Notes: generated from the letters alone by a model not told the origin. DNA of 64,000 bases from CAWEQO01 sp963811225 (GCA_963811225.1 CAWEQO010000018.1:186001-250000); one strand, 5' to 3'; shown: positions 18,912 to 28,427, counted from the first letter of the stretch. Numbers and translations are program-made.

Positions 18912-19919
18912 ATGACGAAAACCATTCTACGAACCGAAAATCTCAAAGCCTTTTACGTGCTGGATATGCAAGGCACGCAGAAGGTTGTCAAAGCGGTCAA
19001 CGATGTCAGCATCGACATCTACGAAAATGAAGTCTATGGCATCGCCGGCGAAAGCGGCTGCGGCAAGACCACCCTGCTGAAGACGCTGGTCGCCTCGGTT
19101 GATCCGCCGCTGCGGCTGCAGAGCGGCAAAATCTACTACCACTGGAACGGCTCCGATATCGACGCCACTCAGCTGAGCACAGAAGAAAAGCGGCGGCTGC
19201 GGCTGGAGTACGTCTCGTACGTGCCGCAGGGATCGATGAGCGTGCTCAACCCCGTCACGAAGTTGAAAGAAACCTTCCATGATTTCATCTCCAGCCATGT
19301 GAGCGGGAAGACGCGCGATGAAGCCTTCAATATTGCCAAGAATTACATCGCCGAGTTGGGCCTGCCTGCCAGTGTGCTGAACTCCTACCCTCACCAGTTG
19401 TCGGGCGGCATGCGCCAGCGCGTGACGATCGCCCTGGCTACGCTGCTGCGGCCGCGGATCATCGTTGCCGATGAGCCGACCACCGCCCTGGATGTGGTGG
19501 TGCAGCGCGGGGTTGTGCAGCTGCTGCGGGAGATCCAACAAAAACTGAACAACACAATTGTGATCGTCACCCACGATATGGGTGTGCACGCCAACATCGC
19601 CGACCGCATCGGGATCATGTACGCCGGGAAGATTGTCGAAGAGGCCAGCACCAACAACATCTTCAACTGCCCCGCGCACCCCTACACCCAATACCTGATC
19701 AACTCGCTGCCGCGCTTCGGCGACAAGACCACGCGCGAGAGCGTACCGGGTGCGCCACCGTCACTGGCGGATCTGCCAACCGGCTGTCCGTTCCACCCAC
19801 GCTGCCCGCACGTCATGCAAATTTGCCGGGAGAAGATGCCGGAGTTTACAAAAGTAGAGGCGAACCATAAAGTAGCCTGCTGGTACGTCGGAGAAGGAGA
19901 AAATGGAAAATCTGCTTGA
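18912..19919 (+). CDS. ABC transporter ATP-binding protein, OppD/DppD type
   Basis: 335 residues. Walker A GESGCGKTTLLKT, Q-loop YVPQGSMSVLNP, signature LSGGMRQRVTIALA, Walker B RIIVADEPTTALD and H-loop IVTHDMG are all present. The C-terminal oligopeptide extension PFHPRCPHVMQICREKMPEF carries the cysteine cluster known to bind an iron-sulfur centre in OppD/DppD relatives. It overlaps the next ATPase gene by 17 bases. Confidence 0.94.
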   Translation: MTKTILRTENLKAFYVLDMQGTQKVVKAVNDVSIDIYENEVYGIAGESGCGKTTLLKTLVASVDPPLRLQSGKIYYHWNGSDIDATQLSTEEKRRLRLEYVSYVPQGSMSVLNPVTKLKETFHDFISSHVSGKTRDEAFNIAKNYIAELGLPASVLNSYPHQLSGGMRQRVTIALATLLRPRIIVADEPTTALDVVVQRGVVQLLREIQQKLNNTIVIVTHDMGVHANIADRIGIMYAGKIVEEASTNNIFNCPAHPYTQYLINSLPRFGDKTTRESVPGAPPSLADLPTGCPFHPRCPHVMQICREKMPEFTKVEANHKVACWYVGEGENGKSA

Positions 19920-20887
19920 AGTCCAGAATCTAAAGAAAGTTTTCTCCTTGGGAAACATCATCTCGAGGGTCCGCATTACGGCCGTTGATAACGTCTCCTT
20001 TCATATCCAACCGGCAGAGATCTTCGCCCTGGCAGGCGAGAGCGGCTGCGGCAAGACCACAACGGCTCGCATCGTGCTCGGCTTTGAGGAGCCCACCGCC
20101 GGACAGATCTGCCACAGCGGCGAGCCCCAGACCAAGGGCGAGCGCGTCTGGTTCACCCAGGGCATCCAGGCCATTTTTCAGGACCCATTCGGCACGTTCA
20201 ACCCCCTGCGCACGGTGGACAGCTACTTCTTCGATATGGTGCGGAATTACAAGCTTGCTAACGGCAAGAAAGACGCGAACTCATTATATCGATCAAAAGC
20301 TGAAGCTGGTCGGCATGTCGTTTGAAGAATTCGCCGGGAAGTATCCAAGCGAATTCTCCGGCGGGCAGCTGCAGCGCATCTCGATCGCCCGGGCCTTGAT
20401 GACCAACCCCAGCCTGCTGATTGCCGACGAGCCGGTGTCGATGGTGGACGCCTCGCTGCGCATGAGCATCGTGAACCTGTTCAAGAATCTGAAGGACGAG
20501 CTGGGCGTGAGCGTGCTGTACATCACGCACGACCTCGCCACAGCCTACTATATGAGCAACCGGATCGCTGTCATGTTCCGCGGCAATATCATCGAGATGG
20601 GCTCGGTGGAAAAGGTCTTGATGGATCCGAAGCACCCGTACACGAAGCTCCTGCGCGATTCCATTCCAGAGGCCGACCCGAACAAGCGCTGGAAGGGTAC
20701 CATCAACCTGGCCGAACTGGAGAGCGAAGAGTACCTGCGCAAGGGCTGCAAGTTCGCCGGACGCTGCCCGCAAGTGATGGACATCTGCAAGGGCACAATC
20801 CCCGAAGATCTGATGGTGGATGGCGTGTTGGTGAAGTGCCACCTGTTCAACGAAGTGGGCACGCCCCGCACAGAGGTTGAGGGCTAA
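19903..20887 (+). CDS. ABC transporter ATP-binding protein, OppF/DppF type, frameshifted
   Basis: About 327 residues when restored. The first part carries Walker A GESGCGKTTTARIVLG and the Q-loop IFQDPFGTFNPLR. The second part carries FSGGQLQRISIARAL, Walker B LLIADEPVSMVD, ITHD and the cysteine extension GCKFAGRCPQVMDICKG. They lie in different frames: one extra T near 20280-20282 turns KKDANHYIDQK into KKDANSLYRS and a stop at 20325. All ATPase motifs survive, so an indel error is likely. It forms the transporter motor with the 18912 product. Confidence 0.85.
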
Positions 20888-20914
20888 AAGCCGGTAAACA
20901 TCTACTTTTATAAC

Positions 20915-20964
20915 TCACGGCAGCTTGAAGCTGCCGTGAATCACAGTAACCGCATCAGCGGTTT
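20915..20964 (+). other. Two small hairpins between ABC and GH3 genes
   Basis: TCACGGCAGCTT pairs with AAGCTGCCGTGA (20915-20939, one central base). It is followed by AACCGC-ATCA-GCGGTT (20948-20963). They may end or process the ABC transcript ahead of the glucosidase gene. Confidence 0.5.
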
Positions 20965-20998
20965 CAAAACTCACAAAAAATGAATGCAGAGGGATCGT

Positions 20999-23317
20999 AT
21001 GGCATTGTCTACCGAACAACGCCTTGGGTTGCTTCTTTCCCAAATGACCTTAGACGAAAAGCTGGCTCAGTTGGGCGCATGCTGGGCATTCGAGCTGCAA
21101 ACCGACGGCCAACTTGATCAAGAGAAAATCAATGTGCGCTGCAAGGACGGTCTCGGGCAGGTAACCCGGATGGCGGGCGCCTCGACGCTCGATCCGTGCC
21201 AGGCCGCCCGGGATGCTAACGTGCTGCAGCGCTTCCTGGTCGAACAGACCCGCCTGGGTATCCCGGCCATCCTGCACGAAGAGTGCTGCTCGGGCGCGAT
21301 GATCCTGGGCGGCTCCTCCTTCCCCCAAATGCTCGGGCTGGCGGCCACCTTCCAGCCGGACCTGGCCGAGGCCATGTCGACTGCGATCCGCAAGCAGTTG
21401 ATGGCGATTGGCGCCCGGCAGGGATTAGCGCCGGTTCTGGACGTGGCCCGCGATCCGCGCTGGGGACGGGTAGAGGAAACCTTTGGCGAAGACCCCACCC
21501 TGGTGAGCCATTTTGGGATGGCGTACGTCAAGGGGCTGCAGAGCGACGATTTGCGCCAGGGCGTCATGGCCACCGGCAAGCACTTCATCGGTCACAGCCT
21601 GAGCCTGGGTGGGCTGAACTGCGCCCCTTCGCTGATTGGCAAGAACGATCTGTACAACGTTCTGCTGATGCCCTTTCAGGCGGCCATCCAGAAAGCCGGG
21701 CTGGCTTCGATCATGAACGCTTACCCCGAGTTGGACGGCGAAGTGGTGGCGGCTTCTCGCAAGATCTTAACCGACCTGCTGCGTGAGCAGCTAGGCTTCG
21801 AGGGGCTGCTGGTCTCAGATTACGAAGCCATCATCATGATTCACAACTATCATCGTCTGGCAGCCGAGAAGACTCAGGCAGCCGCGCTGGCGCTCCAAGC
21901 CGGCATCGACGTGGAACTGCCGGCCGTCAACTGCTACGGAGATGCGCTGAAGGCCGCTCTGGATGCGGGCGACGCAACGCTCGCCATGGTTGACCTGGCC
22001 GTAGAGCGCCATCTGCGCATGAAGGAAGCCCTCGGGCTGTTCGAGAACCCCTACGTGGACGAACGCCGGGTAATGGACGACTTCGAGACGCCCGAGAACC
22101 GGGCGCTGGCGCGCAGCATTGCCGAAAGGTCCATGGTGCTGCTGAAAAACGATGGCCTGCTGCCGCTGAAGAAGGAAGTTGGCACGCTGGCCGTGATCGG
22201 CCCGAACGCCGCCAACGGGCGGGCGCAGCTGGGCGATTACTCCTATCATGCGGGCATCGAGTACCTGACCAGCATCGCTCCGCAGGGTTCGAACCTGGCC
22301 GAGACCGACCTGAAAGCGCTGGCAGGCAGCGTGCAGCTGGTCGACGTGCTGCAGGGCATCCAGGCCAGGGTCTCCCCCACCACCAAAATGCTGTACGCCA
22401 AAGGCTGCGATCATCAAGGGCAAGATACCTCGGGCTTCGCCGAGGCCCTGGATCTTGTCGGGGAGGCGGACGTTGTTGTGCTGGTGCTGGGCGACCTGGC
22501 CGGGTTGATGCCGGAGTGCACCACCGGCGAGACGCGTGACTCGGCCGACCTGCAGCTGCCAGGCGTGCAAGCAGAGTTGGCCCGGGCGGTGATCGCCGCC
22601 GGCAAACCGGTGGCGGCGGTGCTGATCAACGGTAAGCCCCTGGCGCTGCCATGGCTGGACGAGCAAGCGAATGCTGTCCTGGAAGCCTGGCTGCCCGGCG
22701 AAGAAGGCGGCAGCGCCGTGGCCGCCGCGCTGTTCGGCGAGTCGAACCCGGGCGGCAAGCTGCCGCTCAGTTTCCCCCGCTCGGTGGGCCAGGTGCCGGT
22801 TTACTACAACCACAAGCCCTCCGGCATGTACTCCAACTGGTACGCCGATTACGTGACCGAAAAGGCGGCGCCGCTGTACCCCTTCGGCTACGGGCTGAGC
22901 TACACCAACTTTACTTACCATGACTTCCACATCGCCAAGACGGATGCCGCCCCGGGCGAGACGCTCGACGTCTCGGTGCAGGTGACCAATACCGGCAGCC
23001 GCGCCGGGGACGAAGTGGTGCAGCTGTACGTGCGCGACGAGTACGCCTGCGTGCCGCGGCCGGTAAAAGAGCTGAAGGGCTACCGCCGGGTCAGCCTGCA
23101 GCCGGGCGAGACCTGCAAAGTGACCTTCCACTTGAACGTGGACCAGCTGGCATTCTATGACCTGGATCTGAATCTGGTGTTGGAACCGGGGACGGTCCAG
23201 GTGATGGTTGGCGGCTCGTCGGCCGATGTGCAGGCCAGCGGGAAGTTCGAAATTGTCGGCCAGGGGAAGACGCGGGTCGCAGACCGGGTGGTGACCTGCC
23301 CGGTCGAAGTCGAGTAA
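20999..23317 (+). CDS. Glycoside hydrolase family 3 beta-glucosidase/beta-xylosidase
   Basis: About 772 residues, three-domain GH3. The N-terminal barrel has LGIPAILHEECCSG, GLAPVLDVARDPRWGRVEETFGED, ATGKHFIGH and the nucleophile strand FEGLLVSDYEAI. The alpha/beta domain has VLLKNDGLLPL, VVVLVLGDLAG and PLSFPRSVGQVPVYYNHKPSG. The last part is a fibronectin III-like domain (VSVQVTNTGSRAGDEVVQLYVRD). No signal peptide is present, so it cleaves imported oligosaccharides in the cytoplasm. The ATG at 20999 is chosen for its AGAGGG site; 20984 is an alternative. It is the last gene of the LacI operon. Confidence 0.93.
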   Translation: MALSTEQRLGLLLSQMTLDEKLAQLGACWAFELQTDGQLDQEKINVRCKDGLGQVTRMAGASTLDPCQAARDANVLQRFLVEQTRLGIPAILHEECCSGAMILGGSSFPQMLGLAATFQPDLAEAMSTAIRKQLMAIGARQGLAPVLDVARDPRWGRVEETFGEDPTLVSHFGMAYVKGLQSDDLRQGVMATGKHFIGHSLSLGGLNCAPSLIGKNDLYNVLLMPFQAAIQKAGLASIMNAYPELDGEVVAASRKILTDLLREQLGFEGLLVSDYEAIIMIHNYHRLAAEKTQAAALALQAGIDVELPAVNCYGDALKAALDAGDATLAMVDLAVERHLRMKEALGLFENPYVDERRVMDDFETPENRALARSIAERSMVLLKNDGLLPLKKEVGTLAVIGPNAANGRAQLGDYSYHAGIEYLTSIAPQGSNLAETDLKALAGSVQLVDVLQGIQARVSPTTKMLYAKGCDHQGQDTSGFAEALDLVGEADVVVLVLGDLAGLMPECTTGETRDSADLQLPGVQAELARAVIAAGKPVAAVLINGKPLALPWLDEQANAVLEAWLPGEEGGSAVAAALFGESNPGGKLPLSFPRSVGQVPVYYNHKPSGMYSNWYADYVTEKAAPLYPFGYGLSYTNFTYHDFHIAKTDAAPGETLDVSVQVTNTGSRAGDEVVQLYVRDEYACVPRPVKELKGYRRVSLQPGETCKVTFHLNVDQLAFYDLDLNLVLEPGTVQVMVGGSSADVQASGKFEIVGQGKTRVADRVVTCPVEVE

Positions 23318-23356
23318 ATCCACGCCCTGAGGCCGATCCTCCGTACCCCTTACGCA

Positions 23357-23395
23357 GACAGCAGCGCCAGTGAGATCACCGACGCTGCTGTCTTT
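23357..23395 (+). terminator. Terminator of the GH3 operon
   Basis: GACAGCAGCG (23357-23366) pairs with CGCTGCTGTC (23383-23392) and is followed by TTT, 39 bases after the stop. Confidence 0.7.
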
Positions 23396-23454
23396 AAACC
23401 ACAAATGCAGCGCCATCTGAAGAACACAGGTCCGACCGACAGCGCCTCGCGCAA

Positions 23455-23487
23455 AATAAAAAACCGGGTTCATCAGGAACCCGGTTT
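23455..23487 (-). terminator. Terminator of the cupredoxin gene
   Basis: On the minus strand AAACCGGGTT pairs with AACCCGGTTT (23478-23487 with 23461-23470) over a 7-base loop. It runs into TTTTTTATTTT, about 24 bases after the stop. Confidence 0.85.
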
Positions 23488-23510
23488 CAAAGGAGAGGAA
23501 CGCTCTTGGT

Positions 23511-23942
23511 TTACTGAACTACAAAGTTGGTGTACATACCCTGAGCATAGTGACCGGGCTGGTTGCAGACAATGGCATAATGTCCGGCATCCAGGGTGAC
23601 GGTCAGGTCGCCGCTCTCGTTAGGATTCAACTCGATCTCATCCACCGATTCGAGGTCGTCTTCAACCACGTTACCCGCGTCGTCGGTCGGGAGGTTTGCG
23701 GCATCCAAATCGGTCTTGAAGATGACGAACTCGTGGGCCATATCACTGGCTGCATTTTTCACATGGAATGTGATCTCGCCGGGGGCAGCAGTGGTCTTGG
23801 CCATATCAATCGTGTAGGTGTCCAGTGTTGCGTTGATGCTGTTTGCGCCGCCGCCGCCGCCGCTGCAGGCGCTGAGCAGTCCGATGGACAGCAGCAGGAG
23901 CGCCCCCAACGCCATAAACTTGAATGCTTTATGATTAAACAT
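23511..23942 (-). CDS. Type I copper (plastocyanin/sulfocyanin-like) lipoprotein
   Basis: 143 residues. The signal peptide ends in the lipobox LLSAC, followed by a Gly-rich linker and a single cupredoxin domain. Copper ligands are visible as His in MAHEFVIF and the C-x4-H-x4-M set in CNQPGHYAQGM. The lipid-anchored blue copper protein would act outside the membrane as a small electron carrier. It lies beside the caa3 oxidase cluster, so donation of electrons to subunit II is plausible but inferred. It has its own terminator and an AAGGAA-type ribosome site. Confidence 0.88.
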   Translation of the reverse strand: MFNHKAFKFMALGALLLLSIGLLSACSGGGGGANSINATLDTYTIDMAKTTAAPGEITFHVKNAASDMAHEFVIFKTDLDAANLPTDDAGNVVEDDLESVDEIELNPNESGDLTVTLDAGHYAIVCNQPGHYAQGMYTNFVVQ

Positions 23943-24063
23943 GACTCTTTTTTCCTTCCTTCTTCTTAATCCCGGTCCGGTTCCGAACCCGGTTTGTGAT
24001 TGATCTTCACTTTTATAATAAAGAAGGAAAGGACGTTAGGCTTTACGGCAGACTAATCTTTAA

Positions 24064-25518
24064 TTAAATGTGAGTTAAGTGCTTTGGGAAAATGACGCGG
24101 GCCATCAGGCCGCCCCAGGGCATGTTCTCCAATACGAGCCTTGCGCCGTGCGCCTCGACCAATCGACGGACGATGGGCAAGCCCAGGCCCATGCCCGTGC
24201 GGACGGGGCCGTTCATTTTGCCCTGGTAGAACATGTCGAAAACGTGCGGCATCTCCTCTTGCGGGATACCGGGGCCTGAATCGAGCACGCTCAGCTCGAC
24301 GCCCTCGGAATTCTCTTCCGCTGAGAGGATGATCTCACCGCCGGTTGGCGTGAATTTCACGGCGTTGTCAGCCAGGTTGCCCATGATCTGATACAGGCGC
24401 ACCTCTTCGGCCAGCACCGGCGAAGGCTCGCCGTGGACTTCCAGCTTCAGGGTGATGCCGCGCGCTTCGGCGATTGGGTTGATGCGGTTGCAGACACTCA
24501 GCATCAACTCCCCGACCTCGACCGGCTTGAGGCTCAACTTAAGCGGAGCCTGGCTGGGCCGCGCCGCCAGGGCCAGGTCTTCAATCAGGGCCTCGATGCG
24601 GCGCAGGGTGCGGCCAATCTCGGAGAGCAAGTCTTCGGCGAAAGCCGGATCGGTCAGGCCGCCGTCCAGCAGGCTGTCGATGCCCAGGCGCAGCCCACCC
24701 AGCGGGCGGGCCAGCTCGTGCGTCACGTTGGAGAGCACCTGGACACGCTCCTTGCTCTGCTGCTCCAGCTCGGCAGCCATCTGGTTGAGGTGGTCTGAGA
24801 GCTCGGCCAGCTCGGAGAAGGGCGTGGAAGGCAGGCGCACGCTGTAGTCGCCCCCGGCGACGCGTGCCGCCATGCCCTTGGCCTTCTCGATTGGATCGAT
24901 GAACAGGCTGACCAGTCCAAAGGCAAGCAGCATGCTCAACCCTGCCAGCAGGGCCGCCCCCAGGAAGAGCTGGTTGCGCAAGGTGTTCATGGTGGCCTGG
25001 AAGTCGTCCAGCGGCAGCAGCAAGCAGACCACACCGACGATTTTCTGGTTCTCGCCATACACAGGCGAGGCGGCGTATAGGGTCTCCCCTGTATCGTAAT
25101 AGATCTCTTGGCTGACGGAATGCCCTTGCAAAGCCTCGCGAGAGAACTCGATCGCATTTGCCCGTTCGTTCTCCTCCAAATCCAGGTCGGAAATCCTGGT
25201 GACTTTCAGCTCGGGGGAAATGAAAACAACTCGCAGATTGCTGTTGAAGGCGATGATGGTGGAAGGTAACTGGAAACTATTGGGGGATTGGGATTCTTGG
25301 ATGCCTAACGTGGAGAGGATGCGCGCCCGTTCATGCAATTGGAGCAGCAGGGCTTGCTCGGCGGAGATCTCTTGCTGGCGCAGCCAGTAAAGGCCGGTAC
25401 CCGCCAGCCCGAACAGGACGAAAATGGCATAGCTGAACGCCAGATAAGCGCGCAAACTGATCCGACCTCTTCTCAAGGAGGCCGGAAGCTTCCGAAAGTT
25501 TATACCATTAAGCTTCAT
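24064..25518 (-). CDS. Sensor histidine kinase
   Basis: 484 residues. There are two membrane segments (about 25-45 and 180-203) with an extracellular sensor between them. HAMP follows (FIDPIEKAKGMAARVAGGDYSVRL), then the H-box NVTHELARPLGGLRLGID. The ATPase boxes are N (NLADNAVKF), G1 (VLDSGPGIP), F (FDMFYQG) and G2 (GMGLGLPIVRRLVEAHG). The start overlaps the stop of the response regulator gene (ATGA), so the two are co-translated. The signal is unknown. Its location next to the oxidase operon suggests a respiratory or oxygen cue. Confidence 0.93.
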   Translation of the reverse strand: MKLNGINFRKLPASLRRGRISLRAYLAFSYAIFVLFGLAGTGLYWLRQQEISAEQALLLQLHERARILSTLGIQESQSPNSFQLPSTIIAFNSNLRVVFISPELKVTRISDLDLEENERANAIEFSREALQGHSVSQEIYYDTGETLYAASPVYGENQKIVGVVCLLLPLDDFQATMNTLRNQLFLGAALLAGLSMLLAFGLVSLFIDPIEKAKGMAARVAGGDYSVRLPSTPFSELAELSDHLNQMAAELEQQSKERVQVLSNVTHELARPLGGLRLGIDSLLDGGLTDPAFAEDLLSEIGRTLRRIEALIEDLALAARPSQAPLKLSLKPVEVGELMLSVCNRINPIAEARGITLKLEVHGEPSPVLAEEVRLYQIMGNLADNAVKFTPTGGEIILSAEENSEGVELSVLDSGPGIPQEEMPHVFDMFYQGKMNGPVRTGMGLGLPIVRRLVEAHGARLVLENMPWGGLMARVIFPKHLTHI

Positions 25519-26210
25519 GCACTAAATTTATACCCAACTCCACGAAGAGTCAACAGGTGCAGCGGACTGGATGGATCATCCTCAATCTTTTCGCGCAGGC
25601 TGCGCACCTGGACGTACAGCACTTGCGGCTCGCCGAGGTATTCATTCCCCCAAACGCCCTCGATGATCTCATCGACCGAAAAGACCCGGTCGGGATTCGT
25701 AAGGAAGAAGCGCAGCAGATCGAACTCGCGCGGCGAAAGGTGCAGCTTCTTGCCGTCGCGGTTGACTTCATGCTTGAGTGGGTCGAGACGGAAGCGGCCC
25801 AGCTCGATCAGTGCGGGCTCGGAGATGGGCGCATGCGTCTCAATTGCGCCGCTGCGGCGCAAGACCGCCTTCAGGCGCGAGAGCAGCACATCCACGCTGA
25901 AAGGCTTGGTGACGTAGTCATCAGCGCCGATCTCGAGGCCGACGATCTCGTCCAGCTCACGGCGGCGGGCGGTAAGGAAAATCACCGGGAATTCGTAGTG
26001 GGACTTTAGATAGGTACACAGGCTCAGGCCGTCCTCACCGGGCAGGCCAATGTCGAGGATCGCAGCCTTGAAAGCCTGGCGCCGCGCTTGCTCCACCGCG
26101 GCGCGGCTGTTGGTGGTGGTAACCACTTCATATCCGGCTTTTTCTAGATTGAACTTCAATCCCTTGCAGATCAAGGGATCGTCATCCACGACGAGGATTG
26201 AGAAACCCAT
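25515..26210 (-). CDS. Response regulator, OmpR/PhoB family
   Basis: 231 residues. Receiver domain: acidic pair VVDDDP, phospho-Asp in AAILDIGLPGEDG, Thr in IFLTARR, Lys in YVTKPFS. The C-terminal winged helix reads LSPREFDLLRFFLTNPDRVFSVDEIIEGVWG ... VQVRSLREKIEDDP. The start at 26210 is set by the conserved N-terminus, with GGAG 5 bases upstream. It forms an operon with the histidine kinase and probably controls the neighbouring oxidase or cupredoxin genes, which is inference. Confidence 0.95.
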   Translation of the reverse strand: MGFSILVVDDDPLICKGLKFNLEKAGYEVVTTTNSRAAVEQARRQAFKAAILDIGLPGEDGLSLCTYLKSHYEFPVIFLTARRRELDEIVGLEIGADDYVTKPFSVDVLLSRLKAVLRRSGAIETHAPISEPALIELGRFRLDPLKHEVNRDGKKLHLSPREFDLLRFFLTNPDRVFSVDEIIEGVWGNEYLGEPQVLYVQVRSLREKIEDDPSSPLHLLTLRGVGYKFSA

Positions 26211-26351
26211 ACGAACTCCAACTGCTGTGGCGGGCGCTGCTGATGCGAACACCCACGGATAATTCGATTTATAAACGCTTAGAACTTGAAGGGTCTTGCA
26301 GTGGCGCTTCCCTGCTGAAAAAGCGCCCCCGCCTGAATACGATCTACTTAA

Positions 26352-26378
26352 AGTATATCATCAGGCTCAATAAATCAA
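26352..26378 (-). promoter_or_regulatory. Possible promoter of the two-component operon
   Basis: Minus strand TTGATT (26378-26373), 15 bases, TATACT (26357-26352). It overlaps the 3' end of the small oxidase gene. The spacing is short, so this is tentative. Confidence 0.35.
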
Positions 26379-26690
26379 GGGCATGACCAGCACCATAATT
26401 AGAATGATTGGCACGGCCAAAATGAGACCGATTACCAGCGGGAACGAGAAGACCGGCTTATCGTAGCGCAGGTGCATGAAGAACAGCACCACCAGCGCGG
26501 CCTTGGTGACCGCCAGGACGACCAGCACGGGCACCTTGATGGTGGGCGGCAGGTAGCTGGAGGCAATTTCAAGCCCGGTGAAGAAGGCCAGCGCCAGGAA
26601 AACCCAACCGTAAGGCGGGTGAACGACTCGCTCCTCGGCAACGTGAGCTTTCTCAGATGCGGTTTGGGTAGATTCTGGTTCGATATCCAT
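26367..26690 (-). CDS. Cytochrome c oxidase subunit IV (prokaryotic, CtaF/CoxD-like)
   Basis: 107 residues with three membrane segments after a charged N-terminus. HPPYGWVFLALAFFTGLEIASSYLP, VLVVLAVTKAALVVLFFMHLRYD and PLVIGLILAVPIILIMVLVMP match the small COX4-type subunit, where the second helix ends in FFMHL. It stabilises the heme-copper oxidase. The start at 26690 gives a proper spacing from AGGAG; 26693 is also ATG. It is the last gene of the oxidase operon. Confidence 0.85.
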   Translation of the reverse strand: MDIEPESTQTASEKAHVAEERVVHPPYGWVFLALAFFTGLEIASSYLPPTIKVPVLVVLAVTKAALVVLFFMHLRYDKPVFSFPLVIGLILAVPIILIMVLVMPLIY

Positions 26691-26698
26691 CATTGCTC

Positions 26699-27283
26699 CT
26701 AGATCAAATAAATAACGGTGAACAAGACAATCCAGACGATGTCGACAAAGTGCCAGTACAGCCCGAATAATTCGAGCGGCTTGTGATCGTTGGCGGTTAA
26801 CGGCTTGCGGCTGTTAATGAACAGCAGCATGCCCGCCCATACCAGACCGATGAAGACGTGTGTACCGTGGATGCCGGTGACGGTGAAGAAGGGCGTGCCG
26901 AAGCGTTCATGGATGCCGACGCCCTCGCCGAAGAGGGTGATCCACTCAAAGGCCTGCCCTCCCAGGAACAGCGCCCCCAGGACAATGACGCCGATCAGGT
27001 TGCGGCTCATGCTCTTCCGGTCGCCATGCTGGATGCCCGAGAGCGAGCGCACCACCAGGAAGCTGGAAGTAATCAGGATGAAGGTGTTGACGCCGATGAT
27101 GGGCACGCTGAGGTGGCTGCTGAAGGCCGGGTATTCGGCGGGGTGGGCAATGCGGTAGAAGATGATCGTAAGGATCAGGGTGGTGAAGAAGATGACCTCA
27201 CCGCCCAGGAAGAACCACACTGCCAGCTTGGTGGAGTCGCGCTGGATGGCGACGCCGGTGTGCTGTTGCGCGTTTTCGGTCAT
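26699..27283 (-). CDS. ctaE: Cytochrome c oxidase subunit III (copy 1)
   Basis: 194 residues, five membrane segments, the short five-helix COX3 form. Landmarks are LAVWFFLGGEVIFFTTLILTI, GGQAFEWITLF, GIHGTHVFIGLVWAGML and LFGLYWHFVDIVWIVLFTVIYLI with the family's WHFVD. Subunit III of the caa3-type oxidase. The operon holds a second, more divergent COX3 at 28428. Its start overlaps the stop of the small 27280 gene. Confidence 0.93.
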   Translation of the reverse strand: MTENAQQHTGVAIQRDSTKLAVWFFLGGEVIFFTTLILTIIFYRIAHPAEYPAFSSHLSVPIIGVNTFILITSSFLVVRSLSGIQHGDRKSMSRNLIGVIVLGALFLGGQAFEWITLFGEGVGIHERFGTPFFTVTGIHGTHVFIGLVWAGMLLFINSRKPLTANDHKPLELFGLYWHFVDIVWIVLFTVIYLI

Positions 27284-27534
27284 TCCCGGTCTCCTCTCTT
27301 CTGTCTGCGGACCCGAGGCTCATCGTCCACGACGACCTCCTCGCGGGCCAGGGACTCCGTGCGGTTTTCGAGCGTCCATCCGGTCAGTGCGACCAGCAGG
27401 ATGGCTAAGCCGACCGCCGAAATGATCAGGCTGTAAATAATGCCCACTGCGATGACCAGCATACCGAAGGCCAAAACGATCGGCCAGTAACTGGGGTCGG
27501 GCAGTTCAATTTCGTGTTTGTGATTGTCATCCAT
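27280..27534 (-). CDS. Small membrane protein of the oxidase operon (cytochrome oxidase subunit IV-like)
   Basis: 84 residues. A short cytoplasmic N-terminus (MDDNHKHEIELPDPSYWPIV) leads into two membrane helices (IVLAFGMLVIAVGIIYSLI and AVGLAILLVALTGWTLE), then a charged tail. The DPSYWP-FG pattern resembles the actinobacterial/Chloroflexus CtaF-type subunit. The start at 27534 follows AGGAATTTT. Assignment to the oxidase rests on its place between two COX3 genes. Confidence 0.7.
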   Translation of the reverse strand: MDDNHKHEIELPDPSYWPIVLAFGMLVIAVGIIYSLIISAVGLAILLVALTGWTLENRTESLAREEVVVDDEPRVRRQKRGDRE

Positions 27535-27600
27535 AAAATTCCTCCATAGGGCAAGCGCCCTTCTCATTCAGTTTTATGGGGCCGAAAGCCCCTCAATCGA

Positions 27601-28419
27601 TCAAGCATGGACTGCGCTGCTTCCCTGCCGGCCAAGCCAACGCCCAAAGAACACCAGCGCAAAGGCCATGAAGATCATGTCGGAAGGCAGCCACATCAAC
27701 AGGCCGCCGAGCTGCTGGTCGCCCAGGGGGGTGAGGTTGAGGATACGCGGCGCTTCCTGGTAGAACGGGTACAGCATGGCTCCGGGCAGGGTCATCAAGG
27801 CAGCCAGGGCGGTGCAGGGGAAGGTGGTGGCCACCAGATAAAGCGCTCGGGTGACATCCGGCAAGCGGTTGACCGGCCTCGGCATGAGCGCCGGAGCCCA
27901 GCCGACGGTCGCCGCGCCCATGAACATCAGATGCTCGATGATGTGCAGCCATTCGTGCTCGAGGGCGGCGTCGTACGCGGCAGGGACGTGCCAGCCCCAC
28001 ATGACGCCGTTGAAGATGATGAAAGCCGGGGCCGGCGCGATGACCCACTGTGCCACGCGGCGGACACGTCCGGCCGGCAGCAGGCGCTCGAACATCCAGG
28101 CGGGCAAGCCCAAGAGCCACAGCGGTGGGGCCAGCAGAGTCAGCATCAGGTGCTGCACCATGTGGGCGGTGAAGAGATATTCGTCGCCGAGGCCGTCGAG
28201 CGGGCTGCACAGGGCCAGGAAAACGATCAGCATTCCGGCATAATATGAGACCTGTCGCAGCGCCGAGACCTGCGGTCCCCAGCTTCGCCAGCGGGCGGGC
28301 CGCAGCGCCGGATTGGCGGCAATGGCATAAGCGGAAATCAGCGCAGCCAGACCGATTAGAATGCTCGGGTCGAGGGCCCAGCCAACTTCTTGCATTGCAC
28401 CTGACAAGCTCGTTTCCAT
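27601..28419 (-). CDS. ctaG: Cytochrome c oxidase assembly protein, CtaG (caa3) family
   Basis: About 272 residues and seven membrane segments. CtaG_cox marks: the FLALCSPLDGLGDEYLFTAHMVQHLMLTLLAPPL region, GVMWGWHVPAAYDAALEHEWLHIIEHLMF with many histidines, and SDMIFMAFALVFFGRWL. It is thought to help copper insertion into the caa3 oxidase. The start at 28419 is favoured by spacing from TAGGAG; 28422 is also ATG. It follows the second COX3 gene by 8 bases. Confidence 0.9.
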   Translation of the reverse strand: METSLSGAMQEVGWALDPSILIGLAALISAYAIAANPALRPARWRSWGPQVSALRQVSYYAGMLIVFLALCSPLDGLGDEYLFTAHMVQHLMLTLLAPPLWLLGLPAWMFERLLPAGRVRRVAQWVIAPAPAFIIFNGVMWGWHVPAAYDAALEHEWLHIIEHLMFMGAATVGWAPALMPRPVNRLPDVTRALYLVATTFPCTALAALMTLPGAMLYPFYQEAPRILNLTPLGDQQLGGLLMWLPSDMIFMAFALVFFGRWLGRQGSSAVHA

Positions 28420-28427
28420 CATCGCTC

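Noticed and set aside
21815..23473. 552-residue open frame on the minus strand inside the GH3 gene
   Set aside because: It is fully antisense to a well-conserved GH3 enzyme, has no ribosome site and a His/Gln/Val/Arg composition typical of reverse-complement shadows in GC-rich DNA.
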